Positions 1 through 9,899 of a DNA stretch of 39,327 nucleotides are shown in pieces. The first letter of the stretch is position 1, and each line of letters starts with the position of its first letter. The stretch covers positions 1,118,445 through 1,157,771 of the forward strand of contig BFEA01000151.1 in assembly GCA_003427395.1 (NCBI GenBank). Reading direction: 5' to 3'. The position numbers and the translations under genes were made by a program. Below the pieces are notes generated by a model. It searched no databases. It saw only the letters and a program-made list of their open reading frames with translations, and had not been told where the DNA came from. Source of the stretch: Chara braunii (lineage: Eukaryota > Streptophyta > Charophyceae > Charales > Characeae).

Positions 1-31
<31 letters not shown>
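1..31. repeat. (GT)n microsatellite at window start
   Basis: Uninterrupted TG dinucleotides run from the first base, so the tract probably extends beyond the window. Open frames starting here read as alternating Cys-Val and are not genes. Confidence 0.98.
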
Positions 32-32
<1 letters not shown>

Positions 33-597
33 TTCTTCGTCGTTGTCTTCATGGCAGGTACGCGGTACCTCCTTCCGCAGCGGAGCTATGGCGGACTACT
101 TCACGGTGGCACTCTTCAACTGTGGCGCCCTATGGCGCGCGTCTCTCTCCTGCTGCAACGTCGATGGCGCGTGGGATAGCGGGTACCAGCTCCGATACCA
201 GTGCAATCAGACTCGCTTTCATTCACACTCCACATGCATGCAAACAGGTTGCGCCGCAAACTGGCGTCAAGCGCCCACTCAAAACTCGGAGCTATAGTAC
301 CAAGAACGCAGCTCATATACAAGTTCACTTCAGACAGCGATGGCGGCACATCGCCTATACAACTCTCTGTTCGCCGCTAACTCAACACTGCTGTTCGCAC
401 ACACGATCACCCTGGATATCCCACACACATCACACTTTGTACACTCACACACACCCGCACACACCTACAGCTATGGCGGCTATGGTCGCTACTACTCTAC
501 CGCTATGGCTAACTTCCTTCTCGCCCACTTCGTCCTCGAGCTCACTGCAGACCACCTCGCACAAGTCGCTATGGCAGCACTTCCGCATGGCTCACGC
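32..597. other. No gene supported; mixed low-complexity sequence
   Basis: Several overlapping open frames of 77-209 codons cover this stretch on both strands. None shows a recognisable motif or consistent coding character, and the longest starts inside the GT microsatellite. ACAC-rich patches near 420-470 add low complexity. There is a splice-donor-like CAG|GTACG near 55. I see no reliable gene. Confidence 0.6.
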
Positions 598-787
598 AGG
601 AATGAATGAATGGCTGGGCGCTGCCTCCTGATTTATACTTCTGTAACTCGCTGGTCTGCCCTTTTTCCATCGGAGCCAGGAATGAATGAATNCCCTTTTT
701 CCATCGGAGCCAGGAATGAATGAATGGCTGGGCGCTGCCTCCTGATTTATACTTCTGTAACTCGCTGGTCTGCCCTTTTTCCATCGG
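598..787. repeat. 80-bp tandem duplication spanning an N
   Basis: A unit beginning AGGAATGAATGAATGGCTGG occurs at 598-677 and again at 712-787, the second copy losing its last few bases. The copies are essentially identical. The DNA between them contains the only N in the window (692) and a further partial copy of the unit. The duplication may be real or may be an assembly product. Confidence 0.9.
659..725. other. Unmerged contig overlap around N at 692
   Basis: The 33 bases before the N (659-691) are identical to the 33 bases after it (693-725). This is what is left when two contig ends that overlap are joined with a placeholder N instead of being merged. Collapsing the overlap would leave two clean 80-bp tandem units. 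Confidence 0.8.
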
Positions 788-1020
788 CCCATGGTGCACA
801 CAGTCCCTAATGGTACTTGCTGGACTGGACTGGGACTGACTGGACCGGTACCGCTGGCTGCATGGGTTTGCACCACAGACTCACTGCAGTCGCACTGCCA
901 ACCTACTGAGGTTGGCTCCACCACTTGCCCACTTGCCAATGCCTAAAAGTGAGTCCACTCCAAAAGGCCGCTTCCGGGACCTTCCGAAAGTCTGTAGACT
1001 TGGCCTTTCAGGTACTGTAA

Positions 1021-1106
1021 CAGCTACGACCTTGACCTCTCAGGACTGTAGCAGCTACGACCTTGACCTTTCAGGATCCCTACAGCTACGACCTCTACAG
1101 GGCTGT
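1021..1106. repeat. 31-bp tandem repeat, three units
   Basis: The string CAGCTACGAC recurs at 1021, 1052 and 1083, an exact 31-bp period. The first two units are nearly identical and the third diverges after its first half. No coding frame is maintained because 31 is not a multiple of three. Confidence 0.85.
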
Positions 1107-1113
1107 GGCTCCT

Positions 1114-2526
1114 ACTTGACAGACCTACAGATCGAACCCCTACCACTACATAGACCTACGATAGAGAACAACAACTGCCAAAACACAGGTCATGGGTTCA
1201 AACACTCGGGGTCGACACAGATATTGTACACAGGTAAGGTGAGAACTAGGGTTCGAGCCCTCGGATCTGCATTCGCTACTGCTAAAGGTGAAAACCATTT
1301 CAGAATTATTAATAATTAAAAAACTGGAGTTGTCTAATAAATTATTATAGAGAGAGAGCATGTCCGGACCCCCCAAAAAAGCATAATCGGGCCTGAAAAA
1401 CGAGAGAAGGTTAACGGAGACCCTAATTTTCAGACCACTTGCCATGCCATTTATATGAAAACCAAAGGGTCATTTAAATCGAACTTGCCACCAATTCGTA
1501 GAGTGGAGACCATACTAACTGCAGAACAAAATCCAAAAAAGAACAACAAAAAACATATAAAAACATATAAAACAGCAAGGCAAAAGTGCATTTTCATGAA
1601 ATTTTGCCAACATCTTTAATTTCAAAAATCTTGAGAAATTTAAGAAATCTTAACAAAGGAAATTCCAATTCTCCGAGTGACACAAAATTTGGCACACACC
1701 AACCTTGAACCAAAACAAGAACAGGCAAAAAAAAAAAATAAAAAAAACATAAAATTTGACCCCGAAACCCTAATTTCAGTTTTGGACTCGTTACCCAGGG
1801 CATGAAAATGAGGGTCCCCTTTAACCATTTGTGTGAAAAACCCCCAAAACAAATTTGGGGGCTTGGCTCCTCAATGGGAAGGGTCCTGGACCGTTTTTTT
1901 TTTTCTTTTTTTCCTCAGAATTTGGCAGATCCGGACCTTCCAGACCGGACGTCTGGAGTCTGGACTGAATCCAGACTATCTGGATGGCGGTCCGGACGTC
2001 CGTATCGTAGCCATGGTTCGTTGTCCTCTAGGAAAGTAGTGGGATGGCGGGTACTTCGGTGTGTCGTTTCGATGTTGGTGGGAAGGCTACAGCAGGGCCG
2101 TGCTGTGTAAAAAAAATAAAAATTATATTTTAGTTTTTTTTTTTTAAAGGCGGTATTTTTTAGTTTATAACTGCTTTAGAATCCCATAACTGTACTATCA
2201 CGTGCTATGTTTGTCCATATGTTGAGTTTCGTGTTTTTACTAGGGTATTAGTGATGTTTCAGAGTTAAATTCAGTATTCATTTTAAGAATGTATGATAGT
2301 CTTCAAAAATATAAAAATTGGTGTCTTTGTACTCAAAGATCATTCTAATTTTTATTCTTTTTTTTTACTTTTATTGTCTTGTCGGGAAACGGGTCTGGCG
2401 TCCCTTACAAACTTCGCCGCAGCACGTAAGCTGAGCAAGACTTACGACTGTGGCAAAAAGAGCAATGCCTTCCTCTCGTCTTCTCTTCTACTACTTCAAC
2501 CCATTTCTTAATCAGACTAAAATCTG
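1114..2526. other. AT-rich intergenic DNA, no gene seen
   Basis: Homopolymer-rich sequence with short open frames lacking recognisable content. A tRNA B-box-like string GGTTCGAGCCC lies at 1250-1260, but no matching A box could be placed, so a SINE is not claimed. A cluster of short inverted repeats lies at 1939-2002. Confidence 0.6.
1939..2002. repeat. Cluster of overlapping inverted repeats
   Basis: Inverted repeats follow one another: TCCAGAC/GTCTGGA at 1939-1957, AGTCTGGA/TCCAGACT with a 5-nt loop at 1957-1977, CCAGA/TCTGG at 1971-1983, and the palindrome CGGACGTCCG at 1993-2002. Their arms share sequence, so alternative pairings are possible. No function can be assigned. Confidence 0.75.
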
Positions 2527-2637
2527 AAAACGCCATAAAAGTTGATAAAACCACCTATCTCACAATAGCTCTAATATCACGTGGAAATGAGTTGTAACCC
2601 TAGTCTAATCTAAGCTCGGCACTAATCAACCCATTAA

Positions 2638-3384
2638 ACCACCACTATCCCCACCGCCATAAATTAGGGGGAACCGGTAGCACATGTCCATGAGGGCTAC
2701 CGGTAGCACAGTGGGGGGCACTGGCAGAGTGGCAAAATTCAAAAATGTGTCGAATTATCCCCGCGATTTATTTTGGGGTTCAAATTATTTTTTTCATTTT
2801 TTTTTAAACCACCAGTAGCTTTGGCGTCCGGTTTCAACAAGTCCTGGCCAGTACCCGAACTTTCAGGAGGCCGAGCCCAACGTTGATCAATCTGATCAGC
2901 GGCCGTCGCTTCGTTTTGGCCTCCTGAAACGTCGAAGGCCGAGTATTTTCGAACGGACAAAGGTACTGGTGGTTTAATATTTTTCCTGTAAAGATCATGA
3001 CAAAATCTACGGACCCTCCAATTTTCAGAGTTGTTGGGTCATCCTTCTGATCGCAAAACATCGCGAAAGTTGGGTTACTTTTCCCGTTGGCCCATACGTG
3101 GTAGAGTAGCAAAAATGGAAAATATGACGAAACGGCGCAGCATTTACTTCACGGTCTAAATTTTTATTTTTCATTTCTTTAATATTTTTCCTGGAAAGAT
3201 CACGGCCTAAACTACAAATTATCAAATTTGCTGAGCGCAAAAAATCGCCAAAGTTCGTGCTTGAAAAATCTTGGACCGGACCCGCCGCCGCCCCCCCAAA
3301 GAACGGTCTGTAAGGCCAGGAAAGTCCCGCCGCCAGCCCCCCGGCCAGGAAAGTCCATTTTACGTTGGCGGGGGTAGTGGTGGT
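2638..3384. mobile_element. Non-autonomous TIR element flanked by TTAA (outer)
   Basis: A 747-bp segment is flanked by TTAA on both sides (2634-2637 and 3385-3388). Its ends are inverted repeats: ACCACCACTATCCCC on the left and, on the reverse strand from the right, ACCACCACTACCCCC. The same host repeat without the insertion occurs at about 3487-3530, where CCCATTCATCCCC stands in place of the filled CCCATTAA...TTAATCCCC. No transposase frame is visible, so this is MITE-like. TTAA duplication is known for piggyBac and some Sola elements, but the family is not identified here. A related element is nested inside at 2808-2973. Confidence 0.85.
2808..2973. mobile_element. Nested TTAA-flanked MITE (inner)
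   Basis: A 166-bp segment is flanked by TTAA (2804-2807 and 2974-2977). Its terminal inverted repeats are ACCACCAGTAGCTTTGGC and, from the other end, ACCACCAGTACCTTTGTC. The interior is itself partly self-complementary around TTTCAGGAGGCC / GGCCTCCTGAAA. The termini resemble those of the outer element (ACCACCA-TA), so the two belong to one family. An uninterrupted paralogous site, with TTAATATTTTTCCTG-AAAGATCA and a matching left flank, lies at about 3150-3200 inside the outer element. Confidence 0.85.
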
Positions 3385-3764
3385 TTAATCCCCAAAGCAA
3401 CAGAACAATCGATGAGATGCCAGCACATCAACCCTAATGTATCAGATCGAAATGAGTTGTAACCCTAGTCTAATGTAAGCTCCGCACTAATCAACCCATT
3501 CATCCCCAAAGCAACAAAACAATCGATGAGATGGCATCCCATCAACCTCAATGTAATAAGAGATTAGAATTTGTGAAAACACCATAAGACTGCACATTTC
3601 ACAATAGCCCTCGTATCACGTGAAAATAAGCCCTAACCCTAATCTAATGCAAACTTAGCACTGATTAAACCGTTAATTCTTAAAGCATTAACAAACCAAT
3701 GAACGAGATACTAACACAATAGCCCTATAGGATTATCATCGATCTTTTCTCATAAAAAGTGTGG

Positions 3765-3766
<2 letters not shown>

Positions 3767-3799
<33 letters not shown>
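3767..3799. repeat. (TC)n microsatellite
   Basis: Uninterrupted TC dinucleotide tract that grades into CCCTCCC. Confidence 0.95.
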
Positions 3800-3802
<3 letters not shown>

Positions 3803-3932
3803 CCTCACATCCTTTCGTTACACGGGCGCAAGCAGGAGGTCAACTCAGGCAGAGGAAATCAAAAGCAGCAGACCTAATGTGGGCGGTAGCATCGGGCTTT
3901 ATTGTTATGAGATGTGATTGTGGGAGTTGTAT

Positions 3933-3951
3933 TGTGTGTGTGTGTGTGTGT
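3933..3951. repeat. (GT)n microsatellite
   Basis: Short TG tract in a GT-rich strand. Confidence 0.9.
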
Positions 3952-4318
3952 CCATCTTTGTTTGGGGGGTTGCAGTTACGACGCTGCTTAGTGTTTGGTG
4001 TATTTTATTATGTGATACCGACTATGCTATTGGAATTAATTTTGTAGGATTGTGTGGATTGTTTGTTACGTTTTTCAAGAAATGTATGGTGGTCACTTTT
4101 CGGATGATGTAAATGTATTTGAAAATTTTATTTTTATTTTTTATTTGATTTTATCATTTATAATTTTCATGATTAATTTTATTAGAAAAATCCTTTACTT
4201 CTACTATTAAGTTCTATATCTTTTTTTGTATATGAAGGAACGTGTGATTGCCATTTGTAATGGCGATGTGTATGTGTGTGTGTGTGTGTGTGTGCATGCG
4301 TGTGTGTGTGTGTGTGTG

Positions 4319-4363
<45 letters not shown>

Positions 4364-5355
4364 CCATCCATCCGTAGTATCATAATAGAGGTTTCAGAGT
4401 GGTAGGTCAATGGTGAAGGAAGTTGCATCTTCTCTATCATTCATAGGTTCTCCATCTCAACGAGGCGAAGGCATGCTCACACAAGATGGTGTCTTGTGTA
4501 TTAGGTGTGGGATTTTTATTTTTATTTTACCATTTTTTTGGCGAAAAAGAGTATTGAACTTTCTTAGCGAGTAGTGCTGTTATGGAGCCACTGTAATACC
4601 ATATGTGGGTAACTTCGAAAGGGCTGGTAGTTTGTAGGATGCTGGAGGACTGTGTTTGTGATGCCAAGTAGTCTGTGCCATCGGAATCCATTTTGTTGAA
4701 GTGCGCATATGCTTTGTTTGATTTTTTATGTTGCCTGTTCAGGTTCTGATTCTATTGTCATAATTGTGATAGTTTGTGGTATCAGGAGGTTAAGGGATTG
4801 TTGTAGGGGTCTATTGGAGTTTGCTTGGATGAAGCGCGTGACCGGGAAATTTAATTCTCTTCATTTATCATATTTAGTTGTTTTATACTTGCCCGTATGT
4901 ATGTTGGTGATATGTATAGTTGTATTAAGGAAGTTTGCTTTGGTTCCTATTGTTATGTTGTTGATTTGTGTTTTTTCTATTGTTTATTCATCGAGGGTGA
5001 TCAGTTGCAAAGGGTAAAGAAAATATCGGCTACGGGTGCTGCATACTTTCCGGGTTTATGAATGCATTTATTCGAGGTTTGTTGATGATGTGGAAATCAT
5101 CAAAATATCAATAGACATGTTGAAAAAGGTGTAGGAGATATCTGTTGTTTTTATAGTTGATCGTTTTCATGAATGTATACTCGTATTTGAAGAAGTAAAT
5201 GTTACACCAAACAGGTGAGCAGCAAACCCCCATTGGGATAACCAGTGTTTGCTTCCATATGTTGTTACCAAGCGTTGTATAGGCATTGTTAATTAGCTAG
5301 TTTTTTATTGCTATTACAATTGTGTTGTTAACAGAGAGGTATCCACGCGGGGGTT
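3952..5355. other. No gene supported; GT/AT-biased DNA
   Basis: The plus strand is strongly T- and G-biased. The hydrophobic open frame at 4709-5017 (102 codons) follows from this base bias. It has no recognisable domain and no supporting context. A (GT)n tract lies at 4267-4362. Confidence 0.6.
4267..4362. repeat. Interrupted (GT)n microsatellite
   Basis: About 95 bp of TG repeats with CATGC and TGC interruptions near 4294 and 4324. Open frames across it on the minus strand read as His-Thr runs and are not genes. Confidence 0.97.
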
Positions 5356-6102
5356 TCATAAACCATTCACAGAAATGTAGAAGTGTTCAATTAAGAAGTT
5401 GATCTCATGTTTGATTGCATGGTCATGAACGCTGAGCCCTCTGGGCAGTTGTATATTACAAAGGTTTTGTGTTATTAGATTGTTGAAATCTTCTTTTGCA
5501 TTTTTCTCTTGTTCGCTGCTGAGGGGCGTACCATGTTTTGCAAATCCAGTGGTGAATTGTTCCCAGACATGATTTGTGGCAGCAAGGACGTCGTAGTTTT
5601 TAGAAGTGACAGGTGGTATGTGGTTTAGGCCTTTCTGAATCATGTTTCAAAGTTCATGGTTGCCGATAATATTTGGGTCCTGTGCGATTACATGTTCTGG
5701 CTCTTGTGGAGGCAGAAGGTCACAAGTGAGTATGGTTGTAAATTTACTGTACCTTTGTTGGTGACAAAAGCATTTGTTTGGAATCTGTTCATGCCATTCT
5801 TGGAGGTCGAAGTCCCTGAAGACAGCAACTGGTTTGTACAAGGTTTTGGCAATGTGGTCATTGTAAGTCCATGAGAAGGTGAATTTTTCTAAATTGTGTA
5901 CGACATTCTTATTGCGTTTGAGAAGTATATTTTTGAGTATATTTTTAAACTTAAATCGTTTCATGAGTCGATTGACATAGGGGCAGGGGATTACGTATAG
6001 ATCTAGTTCTTTGTTTGATCTCCATCCGAGTCTTCCATCTTCCATGGTTTGAAGCCGTTGTACCTGCACATAGGCAATACACGCAATTATAAGAGATTTC
6101 AT
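5356..6102 (-). pseudogene. N-terminal region of an RT-type retroelement protein
   Basis: One reading frame of 248 codons is broken by a single in-frame TGA at 5647-5649. The first part contains FTFSWTYNDHIAKTLYKPVA and a stretch ending HVIAQDPNIIGNHEL. After the stop it continues MIQKGLNHIPP and a helical WEQFTTGF segment. The pattern 'HVI..DPNII.N..L..M..KGLNH.PP' is the segment that precedes the reverse transcriptase in a dispersed family of RT proteins, and the downstream RT part of this same family is recognisable at 9900-11091. The stop falls between Leu and Asn, where a CGA Arg codon could have decayed to TGA. No RT motifs remain here, so the copy is 3'-truncated or interrupted by an intron. 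Family membership is from recalled motif patterns, not a search. Confidence 0.65.
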
Positions 6103-6208
6103 CTTTCAAATGGTGTGGTGAGAAGTTGGTGTGTTTGGGAACGTGTGATCAAGGATTAGTTGGGGGTTTGTGGGGTGACATACATTTGGTAACAGGGAGA
6201 ACGGTCCC

Positions 6209-6410
6209 AACAAGATATGGAGAGGAAAAGCATACAGGGAGCGGGGAGAGAGGGTAGAGAGAGAGGGAGCGAGAGGGAGACAGACATACTAGCAATGGAG
6301 AGGTAAGTGGGAGAACAAGAGACAATGGAACATACAAGATCTGTAGAAGGGAGTCATACGGGGAGGGGGAGAGGGAGAGAGGAGAGAGATAGAGAGAGAG
6401 ACGGACCAAC
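6209..6410. repeat. Purine-rich (GA/GGA) low-complexity tract
   Basis: The plus strand is almost entirely G and A, in imperfect GAGAGG and GGGAGA runs. Minus-strand frames read as Ser/Leu/Pro-rich low complexity and are rejected as genes. Confidence 0.9.
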
Positions 6411-6686
6411 ATTGGGGGTTGCGGAGAGGTAGAGGGATGTAGAATGAACCATATGGGGTGGTCAGGAATAGAATGTAATGGTGTGATGATAGGTTGAAAG
6501 CTCGAGAACATAGAGGCATATATTTAGCAGACCACTAGGACAACGATCTTTATTCAATTTGAAATAAGTTGTTCCTCTAAAGCAACTCGTACTAGATACT
6601 ATACTTAGTGACCGTAACTGAGCTTGTAGTCGTGGTTCTAGTAGGATTTTCTGGTAAAGTAAAATTTATTGGAGGGAGCGGCCTAT

Positions 6687-7459
6687 CTAATTTCTAGTAA
6701 TGCTAGCGGTAGGGAATTGGTAGTCTGGACTCAATCTTCTGCAGACTCTCTTCCACGAGTCTTCAGAGGTCTGTGACTCGGTGCCTAGAGCAGTTTGGTC
6801 GCTAGTTGTTCTAAGCACTGACGATTCAGCACTACTTGCGTCGTAGTTCTGTCGGAGAGCGTCAATCGTTGATACTGGCCGTATCGGTGTACCAGGCGAG
6901 GGAGAGCCGACTGTAAGTGGAAACTGTGGTCTCTCTCCTTCGCTGATTTCATTGCTGCTAACTTGGATGACTTCGTGGTTGACAGGCACATCTTGTTTGC
7001 CAGTGGATGCAGTGCTTGTATCCGTACGCATCCAACGCTGCATGATGTGTTCATCAAGCAGGATCCAATCTTGTACTACATTCGGATTGGGACCAAAATG
7101 GAGAGCATTGGTAGCAGCACCAAGAGGTTAGCAAATGTAATGTTTTGCGCATGTATCTGAGCTGGTAGCGTCTGCCGCAGTGTGCCGCTTGCATGGCGTA
7201 GTTGTTGATTTAGTTGTACGTCATGTATCTCAGGTTGGCGTACGTTGGGCTGCACCTGCTTTCGTTTTTGATACTCTTTCGTTTTGCCTATTGCCCTGCA
7301 ATGGCTGGATCTTGCGCGTTTTGTTGCCTCTCCTCGCATTACCTCTTTGTGGCGTAGGCAGCGGGATCGAGCGCATCGATCCCGCAGGGGACCCCTCCCG
7401 GTGTCGCACTTTTTCCAATCAGGCCATTTCGGGCGATCAGAAAGCCAACAGGCTGTCAC
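6687..7459 (-). pseudogene. Unrecognised coding relic with one frameshift
   Basis: From 7459 an open frame runs to about 7125 and includes QPNVRQPEIHDVQLNQQLRH. Coding character then moves to another frame that stays open from 7127 to 6687 (146 codons), reading ALHFGPNPNVVQDWILLDEH and later a Ser/Thr/Pro/Glu-rich tail with STIDALRQNYDASSAE. The continuity of composition suggests one protein with a frameshift near 7125, though an intron boundary there is possible. The tail looks disordered. I do not recognise the family. Its position between two retroelement fragments suggests, but does not show, transposon origin. Confidence 0.45.
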
Positions 7460-7469
7460 GCAGGATTTG

Positions 7470-7964
7470 AATGCTTGTTTGCAACAAATAAATAAATTAA
7501 ATATAGCAAATCCCTTCCTGTTGTGTGCGTCCGGCTTCGAGCGAGACCCTTCAATTGCGGTCTTTGCCGGTCCCCGGTCTTAGGAATCTTTTACTTTGAT
7601 TCGGAACAGCAAAGATCATGCAAATAATGATCATAAAATTCTGGTGTGCCATGCATGCATCAGTTTGCCAATTTACTAGTTTTAAAAACTGTGACAAAAT
7701 CATCAGAGAGCATCATCACAGAGCATCATCAATGAGCAAAATCAATATAGGCAAAGCAAAGACTGACTGACTCAAGACAGGAACAAGTGAGATGAGGGAA
7801 AGTGAGAACCCATAATAATTTCAGAAAGTACACATAAAGGGAGCATGGCCAGCACTCATCCAGAGTCCTCACTCATCCCTTTGGGTCATACACTCAATCT
7901 CTCATTTTGTTGTGCGATTCCTGTGCCTTGAGCCACGTCTCTGTACTCCCTGAAGTTGTGGCCT
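7470..7964. other. No gene seen
   Basis: AT-rich sequence with short direct repeats such as CATCAGAGAGCATCATCACAG near 7700. No open frame of note. Confidence 0.55.
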
Positions 7965-8991
7965 CTAAATATAGAGCCACATAAAACCTGCAAGCTCTGA
8001 ACTCTTCCATCCAAGCTCCATGATACGAAAGTCGATCATGGCACAAAATTCCTCCCATAGAGTAGGGAGATATGGCTGCGAGAAAATCCTTCGTCTGAGG
8101 TATCGAGACTCTGATGGTTTGGTAACTACCTCGTAATCAATCGTTGCAAGAGAGAGATACCTCTTAGCTAGATCTACCAAGTCTCCCCAGCAAGAACCAT
8201 CTGTGAGAGTGAAAGGTACTGGAGGTTTGGGGTAAGTGTAAAGCTTAGGTCCGAAGCTGCGGATCAGCTTTGTCCCACTCTCATCAAACTCTCTTTCTCT
8301 CTCGTCAAGGTACTTGGCAGCTGAGATCCAAGCTGAATCGAAGTGCTCATGAGTCTCTTTGCCTTTCTTTAGTTCAATTCTCAAATCATGAATGGTGCCC
8401 GCTGCGAACTCAGTATGAACTACAAAAATAGATAGTTCCCCCTCCTTGAAGCCAGTTGCACTGACGTATCGATACGAGAAGGCATCTTTGGAGGCAATTT
8501 TGTTGAGGCTGGTCAAGACTGACCCTTCGATTGAGAATGATTGAATCGCGCTCATATGCAACAGTGGCTATCAAAACTGAACCAATGTCTCCGAAAGGAA
8601 ACCCCGTCTGGCCGAAACTGATCTTCGAGGCAAGTGGAAATATCAAAGTGCTGGTTGACTCCGACTAATGCTTAATGATAACCCAAAAGATTGAACAGGC
8701 ACGATAGGAAGGGTCTCCAAGAACATAGTCCAAGCATTTTCACATTCACCAGACCATCGCCCTGGTTTGCTCAATGGTTTCCAAAGACAAGTACTTACTA
8801 CATAGTCTTCCGTCAAATTCGTGAATGTAGATCACATATTTGACAGACTTTTGGTTTTTCGCTAGCTTAAGAATCCTTTCTCTCATCAATTCCAAACAGG
8901 GTAAAATGCCCTCAATAGCTTGGTCCCCCCACTCCTCCGCCCTATTCCGATGAAGAGCGAGGGACACAATGAGAATGTCCTTACTGCACAT
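7965..8991 (-). pseudogene. Unrecognised protein, frameshifted
   Basis: Three coding-like blocks follow each other on the minus strand. The first, 8991-8746, is an 81-residue frame from an ATG and contains ILPCLELMRERILKLAKNQK and KYVIYIHEFDGRL. Next, about 8745-8565 shifts frame twice and reads ENAWTMFLETLPIVPV, then GFPFGDIGSVLIATVAYERD. Last, 8561-7965 is a 198-codon frame with FSYRYVSATGFKEGELSIF and YPKPPVPFTLTDGSCWGDL. An in-frame TGA precedes the first ATG. Composition is soluble and globular (charged, W/Y-containing), with no signal peptide or membrane segment. I do not recognise a family. Two or three indels, or unrecognised introns, are needed to join the blocks, so a decayed gene is the simplest reading. 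Confidence 0.5.
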
Positions 8992-8999
8992 GTTTCTTC

Positions 9000-9899
9000 T
9001 TCATACACCAGGGGCACAATGCTAGTCACGAAAGGTAATTCCCACTTGGGCACCACACGTAGTGACTCTGCTTAGTCGGGCACATTTTGTCTGCAAGCTG
9101 GTTGTGATGGCTGATAGGGTGACGCTACTGTGCTATCGTGCTCAAATGAGACTAGATGCAGTCCTTGATTACGTATCCCGCTAAGGTCCTGTAAAACTCT
9201 GCCTCACCCATTTTACGTAGCATGAGGGCGACATCAATCTTTTTCCTTAATGCATATGCCACTCAGGACTTTTTAGCAGTCACTTCACCGTTCTTCACAT
9301 CGCTTCTGAGACTCGACTTTGACTAGGCATTTAAGACTCGGCGCTTGCTCTCCTTTACAACAAGTAGTCTAGTCACAAGCCAAGCCTGTACTGGAGACCG
9401 TTGACTCGAGCTTTGAACATTTTCAGACTTAATTTGACAAACCCAAGTGTCTTTGTTCAACGTTGAAACTTCGAATACGATCCTTGTCTTTGCTCATAAC
9501 ACAAGATATGAACTCAGGACGGGTCCTGTGACCACTTTCCACACGAATACTACAGCGGGATACTGCTGGTAACAATCCACATTCACACAGACATAGCATA
9601 TTGCGTACCGTAATTTCTATTCTCCTACTGCGTGCGATTCCACAATTAGCGTGGTAACCAGCGAGTAACCAGCACGCCACCAAGGTTGCTCCACCTTTTC
9701 ACTTTTGATCAACCGAGAATCTTTAGTCCCCTTCACACTCCCATTTGGAATTGGCAACACCGGTATCAGCCTAGGTCGTTCGGCACAGTCCTAGGAATGT
9801 CATCAATCTTAGATATGCCCTATACTCAGAAATGCCTTAGTCCAATTTGTTAATGAATAATAATTTAGATGAATGAAAGAAAATCAGCCAAGCACGTAA
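9000..9899. other. No gene supported
   Basis: Only short frames with no recognisable content, including an 84-codon minus-strand frame at 9429-9683. There is no repeat structure of note. Confidence 0.55.

Larger units (their letters stand above)
2527..3735. repeat. Degenerate repeat family, interrupted by insertion
   Basis: Diverged copies share GAGTTGTAACCCTAGTCTAA followed by CACTAATCAACCC and CCCCAAAGCAACA-AACAATC. One copy starts near 2527 and is broken at 2634 by an inserted element, resuming at 3389. A second runs from about 3450 and a third from about 3590. The uninterrupted second copy serves as the empty-site reference for the insertion. Confidence 0.8.

Noticed and set aside
2-631. 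Open frames of up to 209 codons at the start of the window
   Set aside because: The longest begins inside a GT microsatellite (Cys-Val runs), and no frame shows a motif or consistent coding character.
1250-1260. tRNA-derived SINE B box (GGTTCGAGCCC)
   Set aside because: No A box at the required distance and no flanking duplication could be placed.
3631-3643. Interstitial telomere repeat (CCCTAACCCTAAT)
   Set aside because: Only two units, inside a diverged local repeat whose other copies read AACCCTAGTC.
4182-4440. Minus-strand frames rich in His-Thr
   Set aside because: Direct translation of the (GT)n microsatellite.
9429-9683. 84-codon minus-strand frame
   Set aside because: No recognised motif, no repeat in the window and no coding neighbour; compatible with chance.
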